A stretch of 64,000 nt of DNA from Heterobasidion occidentale (GCA_039111635.1 JBCAQO010000002.1:3348001-3412000), one strand, 5' to 3'. Shown: positions 23,265-35,812, counted from the first letter of the stretch. Numbers and translations: made by a program. Notes: generated from the letters alone by a model not told the origin.

Positions 23265-25776
23265 TCAACGACGTACACCCGAAGACATCTTGGGCCTCGA
23301 TCTGGTTCCTCCTTCTACATCGGCAGCCTTCCCCGGCTTCACTTTGAGACCCGCCTCCCGCAATCGGTATATCTCGACCACCCAATCGATCTCTTCCGAC
23401 TGTTTAAGAGCGACATCATGCAATTCCTGCTCCTCCTCGTCATCGAGGAGATCCAAGGATGCGCGTTTGCCTGATCGCCACAGGAGCAACTGCAATATAG
23501 CCTCGTGTAGGAGTACGAGCTGGCAATACTGCGATAATATTATGCATCGGTTCAATTTCCCAGTAGAAATGTTTTGAATACTGACCTCGATTTTGTCAGG
23601 AATGGTGAGCGCTTCGTAGGCTTCGCAACCCCACTGCCTCGGCGATTCGTGGACACTTTCGATCTGTTGCACGTGGCTACAGCTCAAGGGAGATGAGAAC
23701 ACGTAAGGGTTTTCTACGCACCAGTCTTAAATGGGACGCCCCGGTAGAAAGGTGCGGTGTAGCTCGCGATGGAGGGGAAGTCGTGAGCTTTGAAATTGGA
23801 CGTCAGACCAATATCTGGATTGAGAAAACGATGCTCACATCGGTCAGGTCCGAAAGGACAGATTGCGAAGGGGAGGAAGGCCGATTCAAGACATCCGTTG
23901 GCTGCATAGATATCGAGAGTCAGACGGGAACACATGGAAGCGTTCGTTTCTAGCCTTACATGGGTTGGAGCTTCTCCACGACTGACAGGCTCTACCGCAT
24001 GGACAGGTGCCGCAGAAGAGGCTGTGACCGGAAGAGTCGCAGACTTCATTCGCGCCGACTTTGCATATCGCTCGTCTCGCAGGGCCCATCGATTGAGCAC
24101 AAGGCCAAGCTCAGTGACCTCTTTAGTGGACAAGTCTCCCTTTCCGGGCGCCTCTTTGCGTACTGTCCTGCGTAATACGCCGCCTTTTATGAACGAATCA
24201 TGGCGTTCTTTGGCAGGAGGATATCGATCATCAAGGATGGCCTTGATGACCGGCTGAACATAAGCGAACTGTTCACGGATGGAAAGATTGAAGAAATCAG
24301 GGCGTGGAGGCATCTCTGGGACTGGACTTGGTCCCCGAGTCAGTTCGAATTCATCAAGGTCGACATCAATATTATCCGCATTTATTGGAACAGCGCTTCC
24401 GGCTTTTCCCAACTACCTTCTGGTCAGTTAATACTAAATTTCAAACAAGAGTGACTGACCTTACAGGAGAAGAATCCCTCCTCGTCTGTAGTGTAGAACA
24501 TGCTCCTTGGAACATCGAGCAGAGTTTCGTCCAGGAAGCGCAGTCTGTATACGGGCTTGATTACGCGATTGGGAGGAGCAATATATTCCTCGATTTTAGC
24601 CGGCCAGTACTCTGTGCTTCTCTTCCTGTCCCTGGAAAGAACGAGTTCTCCAGGAATATCGAGAGAAGGGTCGCAAGAAGGGGGTATCCAGAAGTCTGCA
24701 TTTGATGAGTAAACGATATAAAACGCAACTTCAAGAAAGATTTACCGTCTTCTGGCGACGCTTGGTCGTTTTCGGATTTGGCAGGTATCAAGGCGCTCGA
24801 CGTCCGAGACAATGCGCCAGCATACGACGAGAGAGAAGACGGTAGTCCGTCATTCTGTCTAGCTTCCGCAGCTATCATTCGGTCCACTGCCGTTCGGAAG
24901 CGCCTTTCCAAGTCAGTCTTGAGTTTTTGAGGCAAGGGCTCTTGCGCGTCTGAATTTGTATCTCGGCATATGAAGTTTGACGTATTGAAGGGTAGAAAGC
25001 CCATTTCTGTCTTCATGTCGCGAATGAGTGAATCCTCAGGCGTCGGAAGTTGGACGTCTGTCCTAGTTCCTGGTGATATACGTCCAAATAGCCGCACATG
25101 GACTGGACCTTGAGTCAAAGATCCGCTCATGATCTTCCAATGCCATCAATGGAATACCACTGGAAGGTATAGAGGGCGACTTACGCTCCCTGGCCACCAA
25201 AAGCTCTCTGACGACCCTACCTCGGACTCAACAGGAGCAATTTCGCCTGACCGACTGACCCTCACCCATACAAACGGGCCAATCATCTTAGGAATGTCTT
25301 CATCTTCGGAGGTAACGTCCTGTTCGAACGCGGCTTTGTGGGGAAGTGGCGTCTGGGACGGGGGAGAAGGCCGAGTGGCCCGGGACGGAGCAGTGATGGA
25401 TTTCGTAGAATTCGGACGCGCCAGTTCTGCAGATAATCAGGGCTCGCAAGTTCGTGAGTGTGACGGGCATCGCAGACATACTGCGTTTGGTGTTTTGACG
25501 CTTCCTAGGAACCTCGGGCTCTGGAGAGCTGGAAAGCTGGCGTCCAATGGCTGTTCTCGCTTTGCTGGCGGCAGCGCGCGACGGGACTAGCATAGTCGAG
25601 AGAGAATCAGATCCAGGATTCATCGCTACGAGAGATGAGGAGGAGTGGGAGCACAACAAATGGTGGTCGGACGACAGTGTTCGGCGTTCGCGTTCGAGCG
25701 ACAACTTCAGACGCGTCGGTCACAATGAAATCAAATAGCGAACTCACGCGCCTCGCCACCGCCATCATCACTCCAT
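23265..25776 (-). CDS. PWWP-like chromatin protein, function unknown
   Basis: Multi-exon gene. Exon 1 (MSWSDDGGGEA, from 25776) joins by a GTGAGT donor to MNPGSDSLST. Two Trp-Pro motifs resemble PWWP or Tudor-like barrels. The first is FVWVRVSRSGE, then ESFWWPGS, then GPVHVRLFGR across an intron near 25,180. The second is EYWPAKIEEYIAPPNRV, then VYRLRFLDE. Such domains bind methylated histone tails or DNA, so a nuclear role is inferred. Further on are an acidic stretch (VDLDEFELTRGPSP), a helical region with FFNLSIREQFAYVQPVIKAI, and a C-terminal helical segment WVVEIYRLREAG. The frame fails at one junction: the exon ending RGVPFKT (donor about 23,734) is phase 1, while the next acceptor (about 23,672) is phase 0. 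This means a missed site, an assembly error or a lesion. No named orthologue is recognised. Confidence 0.6.
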
Positions 25777-25927
25777 GACATTCGTCTGCCGGCAATCCTT
25801 GACCTTAAAGCTTCATGGCACTGGGGACTACCTCGCCCTGAACTTACCTTACTTCCACGACGAGCTCAAGAAATAACGATGTGAATCCAAAATAAGCACA
25901 AGGGTATATAAGTTTATCTCAATACTG

Positions 25928-26639
25928 TCACAGTACGACCATGATCAAAACTAATCCTGCCATAACCGACGCCGAGGCCCAACTCTGAGCTAGATTCCTC
26001 CCACCAGAGTTTGCAGCCGACGCGGAGGGATTCACCGCAGATCCGGACGCGCTGGCGGACCTGGACGCGGCCGCGGTGTTGCTCGGGATCGAGTTCGACG
26101 CGCCAGAGGCCCCCGATGCGGGCTGAGCCGCGCTGGTCGCGGTGCCGGAGGCGATCATGACCGATATTGGGAAGATCGTCTCCGTGGCCGTCACGACGGT
26201 CGTGGCCGCGGGCTCGATCTCCGTCACGACGCAGACCGCGATGCCATTTTGCAGGGTGCAGCTTTCGGCGAGGGAGAGTGGGCCGAGGGCCGCGTTGATC
26301 TCTGCGTCGTTGGGCCCCTCGACGAGAGTGGCTGGTCGGGATACAGAGTCAGTACAGTCCTGGGGCTGGAGCGGATCTGGGACGTACCGGTGAGAGCGAG
26401 AGAGTCCTCCGTGTCTGTGTATATCGGGACGACCTCCCATGATGTGCGGCCCTGGCTGTCTACACCGAGGTTGCTGACGCTGACAGGCTGTGAGTCAAAT
26501 CCGGGTATATACAGCGACTGTCCTGCTGCAACTGAAGCACGAGGAAACTGACGTCAGACCGTCTTGTTATATTAATGCCAGGACCAAAAATGCACGTACG
26601 CGGAACGGCCACAGCACAGGCGACGAGAAACCACAGCAT
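25928..26639 (-). CDS. Secreted, GPI-anchored Ser/Ala-rich surface protein
   Basis: Three exons, 26639-26600, 26531-26388 and 26331-25928, join in frame to 195 aa. The N-terminus MLWFLVACAVAVP is a short signal peptide split from the mature protein by intron 1. The body (about residues 15-115) carries SQGRTSWEVVPIYTDTEDS, a pair of Cys residues in SCTLQNGIAVCVVTE, and Thr-rich TTVVTATETIF. A Ser/Ala-rich stalk follows. The C-terminus has a small-residue site (NSGG) and a hydrophobic tail ending in SVMAGLVLIMVVL, as expected for GPI attachment. Small proteins of this design are common on basidiomycete cell walls; the function is unknown. A TATA box lies about 74 bases upstream. Confidence 0.75.
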
Positions 26640-26712
26640 CTAGGCAAAAGGAGTGGGAGAGTGATGGACAACGAACGGCAGGGCGGAGAAATTGTTCAGA
26701 AAGACGGTCGTT

Positions 26713-26721
26713 CTTTATATA
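26713..26721 (-). promoter_or_regulatory. TATA box of the GPI-protein gene
   Basis: TATATAAAG on the minus strand, about 74 bases upstream of the ATG at 26639, a usual place for a fungal core promoter. Confidence 0.55.
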
Positions 26722-28473
26722 TTATATCGACAAGAGCACATTGTGCCTGGGGAGTCATGCGCTTCAATCTGTGATCTAACAAATAGCGCCCACTATCGTC
26801 AAGCGGCTTCGTTCGTTCTGGGCGTGAAGCAACGGTAAACGCCTCGGATCCCGATCTCATGTTTTCCTCCTGACTCACATCGCCAAACGAGCTAAATAAT
26901 CTCGCCGGAACCACCCAGGAGCTCCTATCGGACCAAGTGAGTGTCGAAGCCCTATACGAGCGACGAAGAACGAAAGGAAGTTGGGGCTTTGCGCCTCCCC
27001 AACCCGCCTTGCGGCTGGTCTTCCAGAGTAGGTCCAGGTAGGTCCCCGCCATCCTGCAGACCAGAATTTGAAACAAGGGCAGGCCGTGCCTGGGCAGACA
27101 TATATAGCCGCTCTCAGCGAAGGTTATTTGGATGCCATATATGGTATACATAGTGTTCGCACCCGGCTGCACTCGAGCAGGCAGCTGTGGCCCCTCCGAG
27201 GAGACATGGTGGCGCCCCACTTCCTCCCCCTTCGCATGACGTCGGCCTTGTGATCCCCGCAGAACAGGACGCAGCACCCCTCCATTGCCCCCGCCGCTGA
27301 ACACGCACCCCGCGCTATTGAGCCCGCTTGAGAGCCGTTCTCCACAGTCGGAGCCCTGCCGCGCGTCGACGCCTTCGATCGGTCTCACCTCCAGGTTCGC
27401 AGTACATTCGGCCGCGCCCTGCGCCCTGCGCCCCGTGCGCGTCCACACGGCAGGATCATATCTGTCCCGCCCCGCTGAATTCCCATCGACCCCCAAGCTA
27501 CCGACACAGCAGAACCTCGCGATCGCAGTGCCCCCTCACTCGTGCTTCCTCGAATGGCCGACCGACCGCCCGTCCCAGGGGGTCGTGACCGTCTATAAAA
27601 AGCGCGCCTCCCGAGCGAACGCGGGCCTCTACTGGTGCCGACGGCGCCTGGCATTCAAACCCCCCCTCCTCGCGCGCGCGCTCTCAGACGCAGCGTGCCC
27701 CGTACATATATACATCCCCCCGTGTGTCCCACGCCCGCCGGATGCGAACGCCCACCCAGATCCGTCCGCCTCGCCAGCCGCCCCCGCGGCCCCACCCGTC
27801 GCGGGAACGCGCGGATGCCGTCGGACGCCCTGATGCCTCCTCCTGCTGTCCGCCCTCCGCTGCGCGCGCTCGCTCGCCCACGGCGCCTCCCCCCCCACTG
27901 GAATACCGCGCCGCGCCGCAGGAACCGCGGCACGCCCAGGATATGGCAACCGTCGTGTGCGCGCGGCGTATAAATACCTGCTGCGCCCCCACACCCGCAC
28001 AGCGCTGTGGAGAGCACCTTTCGGCTCTGCCCCCAACGGGCGACGTTCCCATCCCATCCGATACATAGAACACGCCCCGTTCGCTGAGAGGCATCAGGGA
28101 GGGAGGATCTGTATTACATTATTCAAAAAGGAACCACGTGTTTGTTTCTCCTGTACCTACAGCAGAAAGACGCAGAGCACCCATCCGAGCCAGGTATGTC
28201 GCGATTCCGGTATTTTAGACAGGCAAGATCTAGGCGAGCCGGCGAGCCAGCGAACGAACGAAAAAAGAGCACGAGAGCCGAGTACACAATCCCCCTCCCT
28301 CCGGCGGCTTTCGCGGTAATAATCGTACACATAAGACAGAGAAAACGAGAGAGAACAGAGAACAGAGACAGAGACAGAGACAGAGAGACATGAACAAGTG
28401 AGAGACCGTAGATAGAGCACGGAACAACCCGGAAACAAGACGCTTCTGCTGGTACGACGCGCGCCGGCTCCCC
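26722..28473. other. GC-rich intergenic region with several TATA-like boxes
   Basis: About 1.75 kb between the GPI-protein promoter and the stop of the Zn2Cys6 gene. GC content rises sharply after about 27.2 kb. Plus-strand TATA-like boxes include TATAAAAA near 27594 and TATAAATA at 27969-27976. No downstream frame looks like a real protein: overlapping open frames on both strands are what high GC produces. An unannotated non-coding transcript is possible but not shown. Confidence 0.4.
28351..28390. repeat. Short AGAGAC/AGAGAAC tandem repeat
   Basis: Imperfect tandem units of GAGAACA, then GAGACA, in the 3' flank of the Zn2Cys6 gene. This is a simple-sequence tract. Confidence 0.7.
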
Positions 28474-31400
28474 TCACGGCGAATGAAAGGACGCGCTCAG
28501 GCTATGATGCGCGGCGTCGTCCGCCGCCAGCCCCCCGCGCATGGGGCTATTATGCCCCGACACCGCGGGCGTCCCGCCAAAATGCGGCGTGATGAACCCA
28601 CTGCCGCCCGCGCCGTACACGAAGCCCCCGCTGAGGCCCTCCATGGGATTCGAATACCCTGCCCGCCGCACCAAAATCACCATAAGCACAAGCACGAGCA
28701 CAAGCACGAGCACGAGCACAAAAGCCGCGCAGCGAGCGCGACACTCACCGGGCACGAGGACGTTGTCCCAGAATCCGCCGCTGAGGATATTATCGATAGA
28801 GAGCATCCCCATGTTGTCCTCGCCCGGGCGGCTCGCGGCCATCGTCGGCGGGAACGTCGACAGGTCCGCCACGGGGCCCATCTCGCTCGCGAACTGGAAC
28901 TCGGACAGCATGAACGCCGGCTCATGCTGCGCGACGTGCGGCGTGCTGATCCCGTTCGTGAGGCTCCCGTCGCCCCCGCCGAACCCAGACCCGCCCTGCC
29001 CGCTGCCGCCGCCGCCGCCCTGGAGGTGCACGTCGGCGACGTTGCCGCCGTGCTCGGCGGCCGCGGGCGGCGAGGCCTTGGCGGAGAGCAGCGCGCGCAG
29101 AAAGACGCTGTAGAGCGACGGCGTGTGCATCGACCCGACGGAGACGCTGTCGAACGTGTCCGCGACGTCCTTCACGAGCCCGAGCGTCTCCTGCTCCGTG
29201 TCGTGTGACGCGGGGAACTCTGGCCGTATCAGCTGAGAACGCAGGGGGGGAGAGGGGGGCACGTGAGCCCGCGAACGCGACACCGGTGCGGCCACATGGC
29301 GCGCATATCGCGCGCACTCACCTTGAGCAGGCTCAGCACGGCGTACGAGCCGAACACGAAGTGCGAGTCCGGCGAGTACTTGAGGAAGCCCTGGGGCCCC
29401 AGCTCGTCCCGCATGATAAGCGCGCAGGTCTTCGCGGACGTGTGGACGCGCGCGAAGAAGTGGGAGATGTTGACCGGCGTGCGCTCTAGGGCGTCCTGCA
29501 GCCCGAAGGAGTTGATGACGAGCATCGCGTAATTCGCGTAGAAGATGGACATGAGGCGCGAGTACTGGGCAGGCGCGTCATTGAACCCTGGGGTGATTGC
29601 ATTCTGAGCGTTCCGACGCAGTGGAACGAGGGGCACAAGGAAGCTCACCGTCGAGGTTCCCTTCCGAGACTTGCGAGAACCAGGTCTCGATTTGCCGGTC
29701 CATCGTCTTGATAACGAGCAGATAATCGCAGTCCATCAGCAACCCCGAAGGGGTTTCTGAGCCCGAATAGAGCGACTCGAGGCTTCGGGACATGATGCGT
29801 TGCAGTTCCTACACATGACATCAGCCCAGTCGCCCCCGGGCGTATCCGCCGACGACCAGATAACCTACCGCATAAGCTGCCAACGCAAAGTCGTGCCTCG
29901 ACGCAAGGGGAGTCTGCAGCCACTGCAAAGCATTGCGGATGATGCAGCTACGTCGCGTCGTGTCAGACAATCGTGACGCGCGCGCACAACAACAACAAGA
30001 GCAAAAACAGCACTCACTCTTCTTTGATGGAAAAGGGCTTCCCCATCTGGGCCCCCACGCTTCGATCGAGGGAGAAGCAGAGCAGCCAGGTGCGCTCGCG
30101 ATTGTGCACCTCCCTATCGCGTGCCTTGCCTTCCTCGGTTTCCGGGCTCGTCGTCGCGGTCTTCCGGTGCAGATTCAAGTCCGTCGCCATCCTGCACGGC
30201 GGGTCAGTACCCGAGCGCGCCCGATTTCCAAGCGCGCGCAGACGATTCGCTCACCGGATGGCCATGCCCAGGAGGAACCACGTCTTATCTTGCTCGTACC
30301 GCTCGACAGGACCGCACCCCCAGAGAACGAGCAGGAGGTACGCCTGGACGATCTCGACGGACTTGTACCCTTGCGCCGGCACGCTGAAAGCCAGCTTCTT
30401 CGACAGGTCCGTCAGCTTGGCATGGAGCTCGGGACGGGCGGTGTAGTGCTTGGAGGAGATCGCGCAGACTGGCCGAGGATTCAGCGAGGGGGAAGCAAGC
30501 GCGACGCGTGAGGGCACTCACTCGTGGTCAACAAGAAGGGCGATCGCGAGCACACCAACGCGGGGCTGTGGAAGTCGGGGTCCAGCAGATTGCAGTGCAT
30601 CTGGGCATCGTCAATGTCAGTGCACCGGCCCCAGGGCAAAGCGAACAGATAGCTTACGCTCATGTGCGTGAAATAGCTGTCGACGAAGAATGTTCAACGG
30701 TGGGATGGCACGGCAGGTGAGAGGTGCGTACATGTCAAACAGGGCGACTACCTCATCCGTCGAAACGAAGCTGAGCATCTCCGGCTGGATCTGACGCTCG
30801 ATGAACAGACGCCGTAACGGCAAGATGGTCATCGGTCCTGGAGAGAAGGCATCTCCGGTTCACGTTCGGAACAAAGACGGAAGAAGGGCGCTCGGACGGA
30901 CCTGGTTTGAAGTAAGAGTCACTTGCGACGCCCATAGCTTTGGACGCCGCAGATTGAGCGGAGGGGGACGTCAAGGGTCGGCCCGTCTTGGTCAAGGCCT
31001 GCGCGCGACGATTCGCGAGGCTGGCCTCGGCCAACAAGCCCAGGGGATTGAGACTGTTGTCCGGGAGCGAGTGCAGCTTGGGCGAGCCAGGCTGTTGAAA
31101 GCGAGGTTGCTGGTAGGTGGGGGAGGGCGACGTCGACGGATCGCCTTGTGAGAGCAGCGCCTGTGTACCGGCGAGCTGGGCCGACGGGGAGGGCGAGCGG
31201 GAGACCATGCCGGACGCGATGCTGGGGTTGCCTATGGAGCGGAGGACGGTGTCGAGGGTGCGCTCCATCTTGCGAAGCGAACGCGTGAGGAGTTCGTGTT
31301 TTCTGGGGCTCGGACTGAACATGCGTATGCCGGTGCGGAGGATGGAAGAAGACTCACTTCGACGAGCGTTTTCCGCGGTTAGACTCTTCGAATATGCACT

Positions 31401-32046
31401 CGTGGTTGCCCGAGAGACAGCGCTTGCAGGGGGGGCCTTGCTCCGCGCCGACGCACTTCATCTTGAGACGGCGGCAGACGGTGCACGCTCTGGGAGAGGG
31501 TCAGCGCCTGCCCACGAAACATACCGCTGAGAAAGAAAGAAAAAAAAAATACCTCGCGCCGCGCGTGGGCTTCGCCTTGGGCTCCCCCCTGTCGGTGGAA
31601 GGACCGGGCTCGTTGTCTTCGTCCTTGCGGGGCCGTTTCCTGCTGTCGGCATCGTTGGTGTTGGTCGATGACGGGCGCTTGCTTGGCCCTGGGTAGGACA
31701 TTTGCTCGGTTGGCGGGGTGCTGATGGCATCGGAGGCTTGGGAGGAGGGAGAGGAGAGGCTGGCGGCGAGGGAGAGCTGCTGAGGCATCTGGTGCTGGGT
31801 GTGGTACTGGGGGTAGAAGGACGGGGGATAGAGGGCGAGGGCGGGATCGATAGGAATTGAGGGGGAGGGCGGGGGCTGCATGGAGTGAGACATGTGCTGC
31901 TGGTGCTGCTGGTGCTGGTGCTGGTGCTGCTGGTGGTCTTGGTGGTGGAGGTGGACGGGCTGAGCGTAGGGGTTGGGAGGCATGGGCGGCTCAGGGGCCA
32001 TGTAGTACTGCGAAAAGATGAGGGAAGAGGAGGGCATGATGGTCAT
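28474..32046 (-). CDS. Zn2Cys6 fungal transcription factor
   Basis: About nine or more exons on the minus strand, starting MTIMPSSSLIF. The N-terminal exon (32046 to about 31550) has a His/Gln-rich tract, then a Pro/Ser region and a basic patch KRPRKDED. The next exons complete the binuclear cluster: ACTVCRRLKMKC followed by a Cys-rich second half, PCKRCLSGNHEC, then a basic linker RGKRSSK (31,500-31,360). A coiled linker (LTRSLRKMERTLDTVLRS) suits dimerisation. The middle region, with YKSVEIVQAYLLLVLWG and then MATDLNLHRKT and WLLCFSLDRS, matches the fungal-specific transcription factor domain. The Gly-rich C-terminus may be an activation region. The target genes cannot be read from sequence. 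The last intron contains a hexanucleotide repeat. Confidence 0.85.
28684..28724. repeat. AGCACA/AGCACG hexanucleotide repeat inside an intron
   Basis: About seven tandem units alternating AGCACA and AGCACG. They lie in the last intron of the Zn2Cys6 gene, between donor GTGAGT near 28750 and acceptor GGGCAG near 28662. On the coding strand the units read GTGCTC/GTGCTT, so most carry a GT dinucleotide. Confidence 0.8.
31886..31952 (-). repeat. CAG/CAC repeat coding for the His/Gln tract
   Basis: Trinucleotide-rich tract in the first exon of the Zn2Cys6 gene, coding for HHQDHQQHQHQHQQHQQH. Length variation here would alter the protein without a frameshift. Confidence 0.75.
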
Positions 32047-34890
32047 TATTGAGTGCGACGGGGCAGGAGAGGAGAGGGATTACCAGGGGGCGGGTGCGGC
32101 TTGCGAAGGCGGGGTTATATAGCAGAAGAGGATGGAGGAGTGCGCCAGAGAAGGAACGCGTCTGAGCACGTGCGGGGGCGAGTTCTGTGTGGATCTAATT
32201 GAAGCAGTGGGTTGCGCGAGGGACGCGGGATGGGAAACGCGAGAGGTTGGGAACAAAAGGACCAGTTCCGGACGGGCGAAAGAAGCAGGCGATAGATGAG
32301 GTGGGCTGGAGGAGACGAGAGAAAGGACTGGTCAGGGGTGGGTTCGTGCGTTTTTGGAGGGCAGGACGGGAAGTGAGATTGTCAGACGGCGTCAGAAGCG
32401 CGATCCGTTCGTCTCCCCGGGTTCTGTGGATCAGATGCGGTGAGAAAATGCCCGCCAATGTCTGCTCGAAAACCTCGTTTCCTGGGAGGTTCGGCTCCAG
32501 TCCCTGCGCCACCCCCATCATGGCCCCCGCCCGCAAGCTGAGTCAGCCTCTCGTTACCGCCCGTCCCCCTGCGACCCCGCTCAGCGCTGTCGGTGGTCCT
32601 AGTATTTCCTCTTCCGTCGCCCGTCGCCAGCTCCCCCCTTGGCGCCTTCGTTGCTCCTTCAGCCTCAGCCCTTCCATCCCACTCGCGCCGCCTCTCCCTT
32701 TTCGTCCAATCTCACATCACCATCATCGTCATCTATCCCCATACTGTAGGTCCACACCCCTCGTACTCTCATCCACCTCCATGCCGGCATCCCCTCCACC
32801 ACCGCGTCCCCAGAAGTCTGCTCGCCCACGCGTCCCTCGTTCAGATAGGCATCTCAGCAGACACGGCGACGACTATCAGGTATCGCATCCCCGATAGCGA
32901 CCCTCCATGTTTCCGTCATTCGGACTTCTCGGCTTTCTATGTGAATCTTTCCCTCCCGTCAAAAATACCTGCCACCGTCCTGATCCATGAGAAGTTCCCT
33001 TCGCTCGACTCAGGTCCGATCGCTGCACGAATCTGGTATTCCGCCCATGTTATCTTGCGATGCGTCGTGGCTGTCCAACTTGGATACCGCTCCTCCGATC
33101 ATCCCGTCACCTCTGCCTTGTGACTGCTGTCTCCTACGTACTGTCCATCGGGCCTGCTGCTTTCTCTCAGAAATGTTTCCCGTAAGAGCCAATCAACCTG
33201 CTTGCCAAGATCGTCTGAAATGCGTGCAATGGGCACCCGCATGGGTCATGTTTCAGCATTTAGATCTGGGGCAGGCTCAGATCTGAGCCTGCCATGTCCT
33301 CAGACGGTAATCCAGCCGACACGAAAAAGACGTGATGGCACGTCTGTATTCTTGTAACCACCACCCCCGTCTTTCCGAACGCGGCTGAGCCACTTCCAAT
33401 ACCAGCCATCCCCACTCGTCGATCCGCCTCGAAAATAAGGTGTTTCCCTACCGTGGTCTTGGTATCGCGACGCCGTCGACGTCGGTGGACCGCGCCTGCC
33501 TCTCCAGAAATCCATCGCTGGTCAACTGACTCTCCTCCAAGCCCTTCTTCCAATACAGCACTCGTGGTGCTCGTTGCGGCTTCCTCACCACGTACTTATC
33601 GCAACTCCGCCACGGCCAGATTGGCCAGAGATCCGCACCGACGGTGGCGGGAAGCAGCGAGAGGCACCCAACGCTTACTGCCAACGCTGCGCTCCCACAG
33701 TGGCGGACTAGGAAACTTCTTGCGCGGTTTGCCCCGCTCTGTCGGGTCCAGTCCACCCCCCTCCTTCGATTGGACGAGCAGCAGACCCTCGAATGGACAC
33801 GGTCATTTGAGCAGTCGGAGTGTCTGCAAGCAGCCTATCCACGTCCACGGGACTGTGAGAGATTTTAGAGTTGCCCTATCCCATGCTGCCGTTCCGACCC
33901 TTGGACGCTGCGTGCTCCTCCCGCTGCCCACCTGACCCCACCCCTCCTCGCCGCCCAGCTCACCCTACGCGGCCCCGAGCGAGTCTGCCCGCCTCGCAGA
34001 TGTAGTGCACCACCGCGCGCGGGCGACGAGGCCCGTCCGAGTCGACCCTCGGGCGTTCACATCACGCTGCGACGTCCCCCGACCCAACGCAGCGGAAGCC
34101 CATCGCAGCGTGTCTCGAGCACGCAAACCTCCGCGTGCTTGTTCCCCGGAATAAGCTGCCAGCTTCCCATCGGACAGCCCCAGCTCCATGTGCTCGACGC
34201 GCCTTCGACGGCGTCCCATTGGCTTCTCCCCAGAGATTGACCGAGTCTGTTTGTCTTCCTCTGCGCAAACACGCCCACCGCACGCCCACCCCCCTCGGCT
34301 CCGACCTGGCTGATCATCGCTCGCCCGGCATCGCGCGCGCGCGTGCGCTTGCGCGTCCCCCTCGCCGCTGGAGAAGTGCGTGGCGGTGACAAGCTTTCCG
34401 GTGGCCGCCCGCCCCAAGGCCCTCGCCGTCGAACCCCCCAGCCGCAAGCGACGCAACCCGCGCGCGGGCCTCGCGCGATCGTCCAACAAATGCCTCATGC
34501 GCGTGGCACATTCCGATCGGCTACGGTCGCCCGCTCGCCCCACCCTTCCTTCGCGCCTCGCACCCCGCTCGCCCCCTGACTCGCTCGCCAGGAATCCGCA
34601 TATCTCGCAATCTTGCGCTATCTAGCCGAATACGGCGCAACGCCTGGTTCTCATCCGCGCCTGGCGATCGCAGTGGGATCGCGGCACGCCCCCCCCTTCT
34701 CTACACACAGACGCCGGCGCCTATGGCACCGCACAGGCATCTATCTGGCTTCTGTCGGGCCTGCGGCCCGCACGCGCGCGCGTCGCCGGGCTCTTATGTA
34801 CGCGACGGTGCAGACGTCGATGCATCGCATCTGGGTCCTGGACGGACGGACGACCTCTTCGGTCACGGCTCTTACTACGCGCCGCGCGCC

Positions 34891-35201
34891 ATTGGTCGCC
34901 CCCAGGGCGCCCTCATTGGCCAGAAGTACCCTTCCGAGGCTTTGAATGCCGGCGCGATTGGCTGGGCGCTGGGCGCAATGGCAGGCCGTCGCGTCGTGGC
35001 AAAGAGGCCTCACGCGACGCCCCTCGCCGCTCTGACTCTGCGTCTGAAAGGTCACTTGGGCCGCCGCGCAGGTGGGCTATTGCGTCCTTCAGGTCCTGCA
35101 CCGGGCGCCGGACGCCAAGCCTACACGCATACTTCCCCCAGCGCAGGAATGGAATGGGTGGGACTATCCGCGGGCAGTCGGATCGTCATTGGCTCGATTG
35201 G
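34891..35201. promoter_or_regulatory. Cluster of five ATTGG/CCAAT motifs
   Basis: Five ATTGG pentamers at 34891, 34915, 34957, 35188 and 35197 suit binding by the CCAAT (HAP/NF-Y) complex. No coding start is obvious nearby. Function is inferred only from the motif density. Confidence 0.35.
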
Positions 35202-35812
35202 CATGCCGGGGGGTGTACGTATACCGAGTCAGCGCGGTCACACACTTGTGCTGTGCGTTATAGCCTTCGAGGCGTTATAGACCTCGACGAAGATGACCCA
35301 TCGTTACACCCGGCCGCTTTGGGCCTTCGAATGGAGAGCGTTCCGTGACTATATATACGTACCCCGTTGCTACTCTTTGCGAGGCCTGGCTGCACGGTCG
35401 TCTCGCAGGTCGAGCGCGCCCTCGAGCTTATGCGGCCAATGGTCGACGACGCCACGACCCACAGCGTCCGTTCCCAGGATAACATGTGTTTGTCGCCGTG
35501 CAGGCTCGCGTTCTCATGACGTTGCCTCATCGGTCGTGCAGCATTCTGGGCTCAGCGTATAGACGGCGACTCCGCCCACGTATGTGTATGCATGTATCGC
35601 ACAGGCGTTCGCGCCCTGGCCGCGATTTGCAATTTCCACGCCGCTTCCCTGCAGCGGTGCACGGTCGATAACTTTGTGGCGGCCCACGCGCTGGAACCCT
35701 GATCACGACGCCGGCCGCGGAGCTAGCGAGTTTTCCAGGCGCCCCTGGCAGATACGCAGGTCATCTGTGTGAGGCAGTTGCGCCCCCGGGCAGACTCCGA
35801 GGTGCTCTCTCA

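Noticed and set aside
26696..27496. 266-codon minus-strand open frame
   Set aside because: Overlaps the promoter region of the GPI-protein gene, has no domain, and two other frames are equally open in the same GC-rich DNA.
28474..29317. Long overlapping plus-strand frames opposite the transcription factor
   Set aside because: Antisense shadows of GC-rich coding exons; Ala/Arg-rich with no domain.
34723..35280. 185-codon plus-strand frame rich in Gly, Ala and Arg
   Set aside because: Composition follows local GC; no domain or conserved block. The sequence looks more like a promoter with CCAAT motifs.
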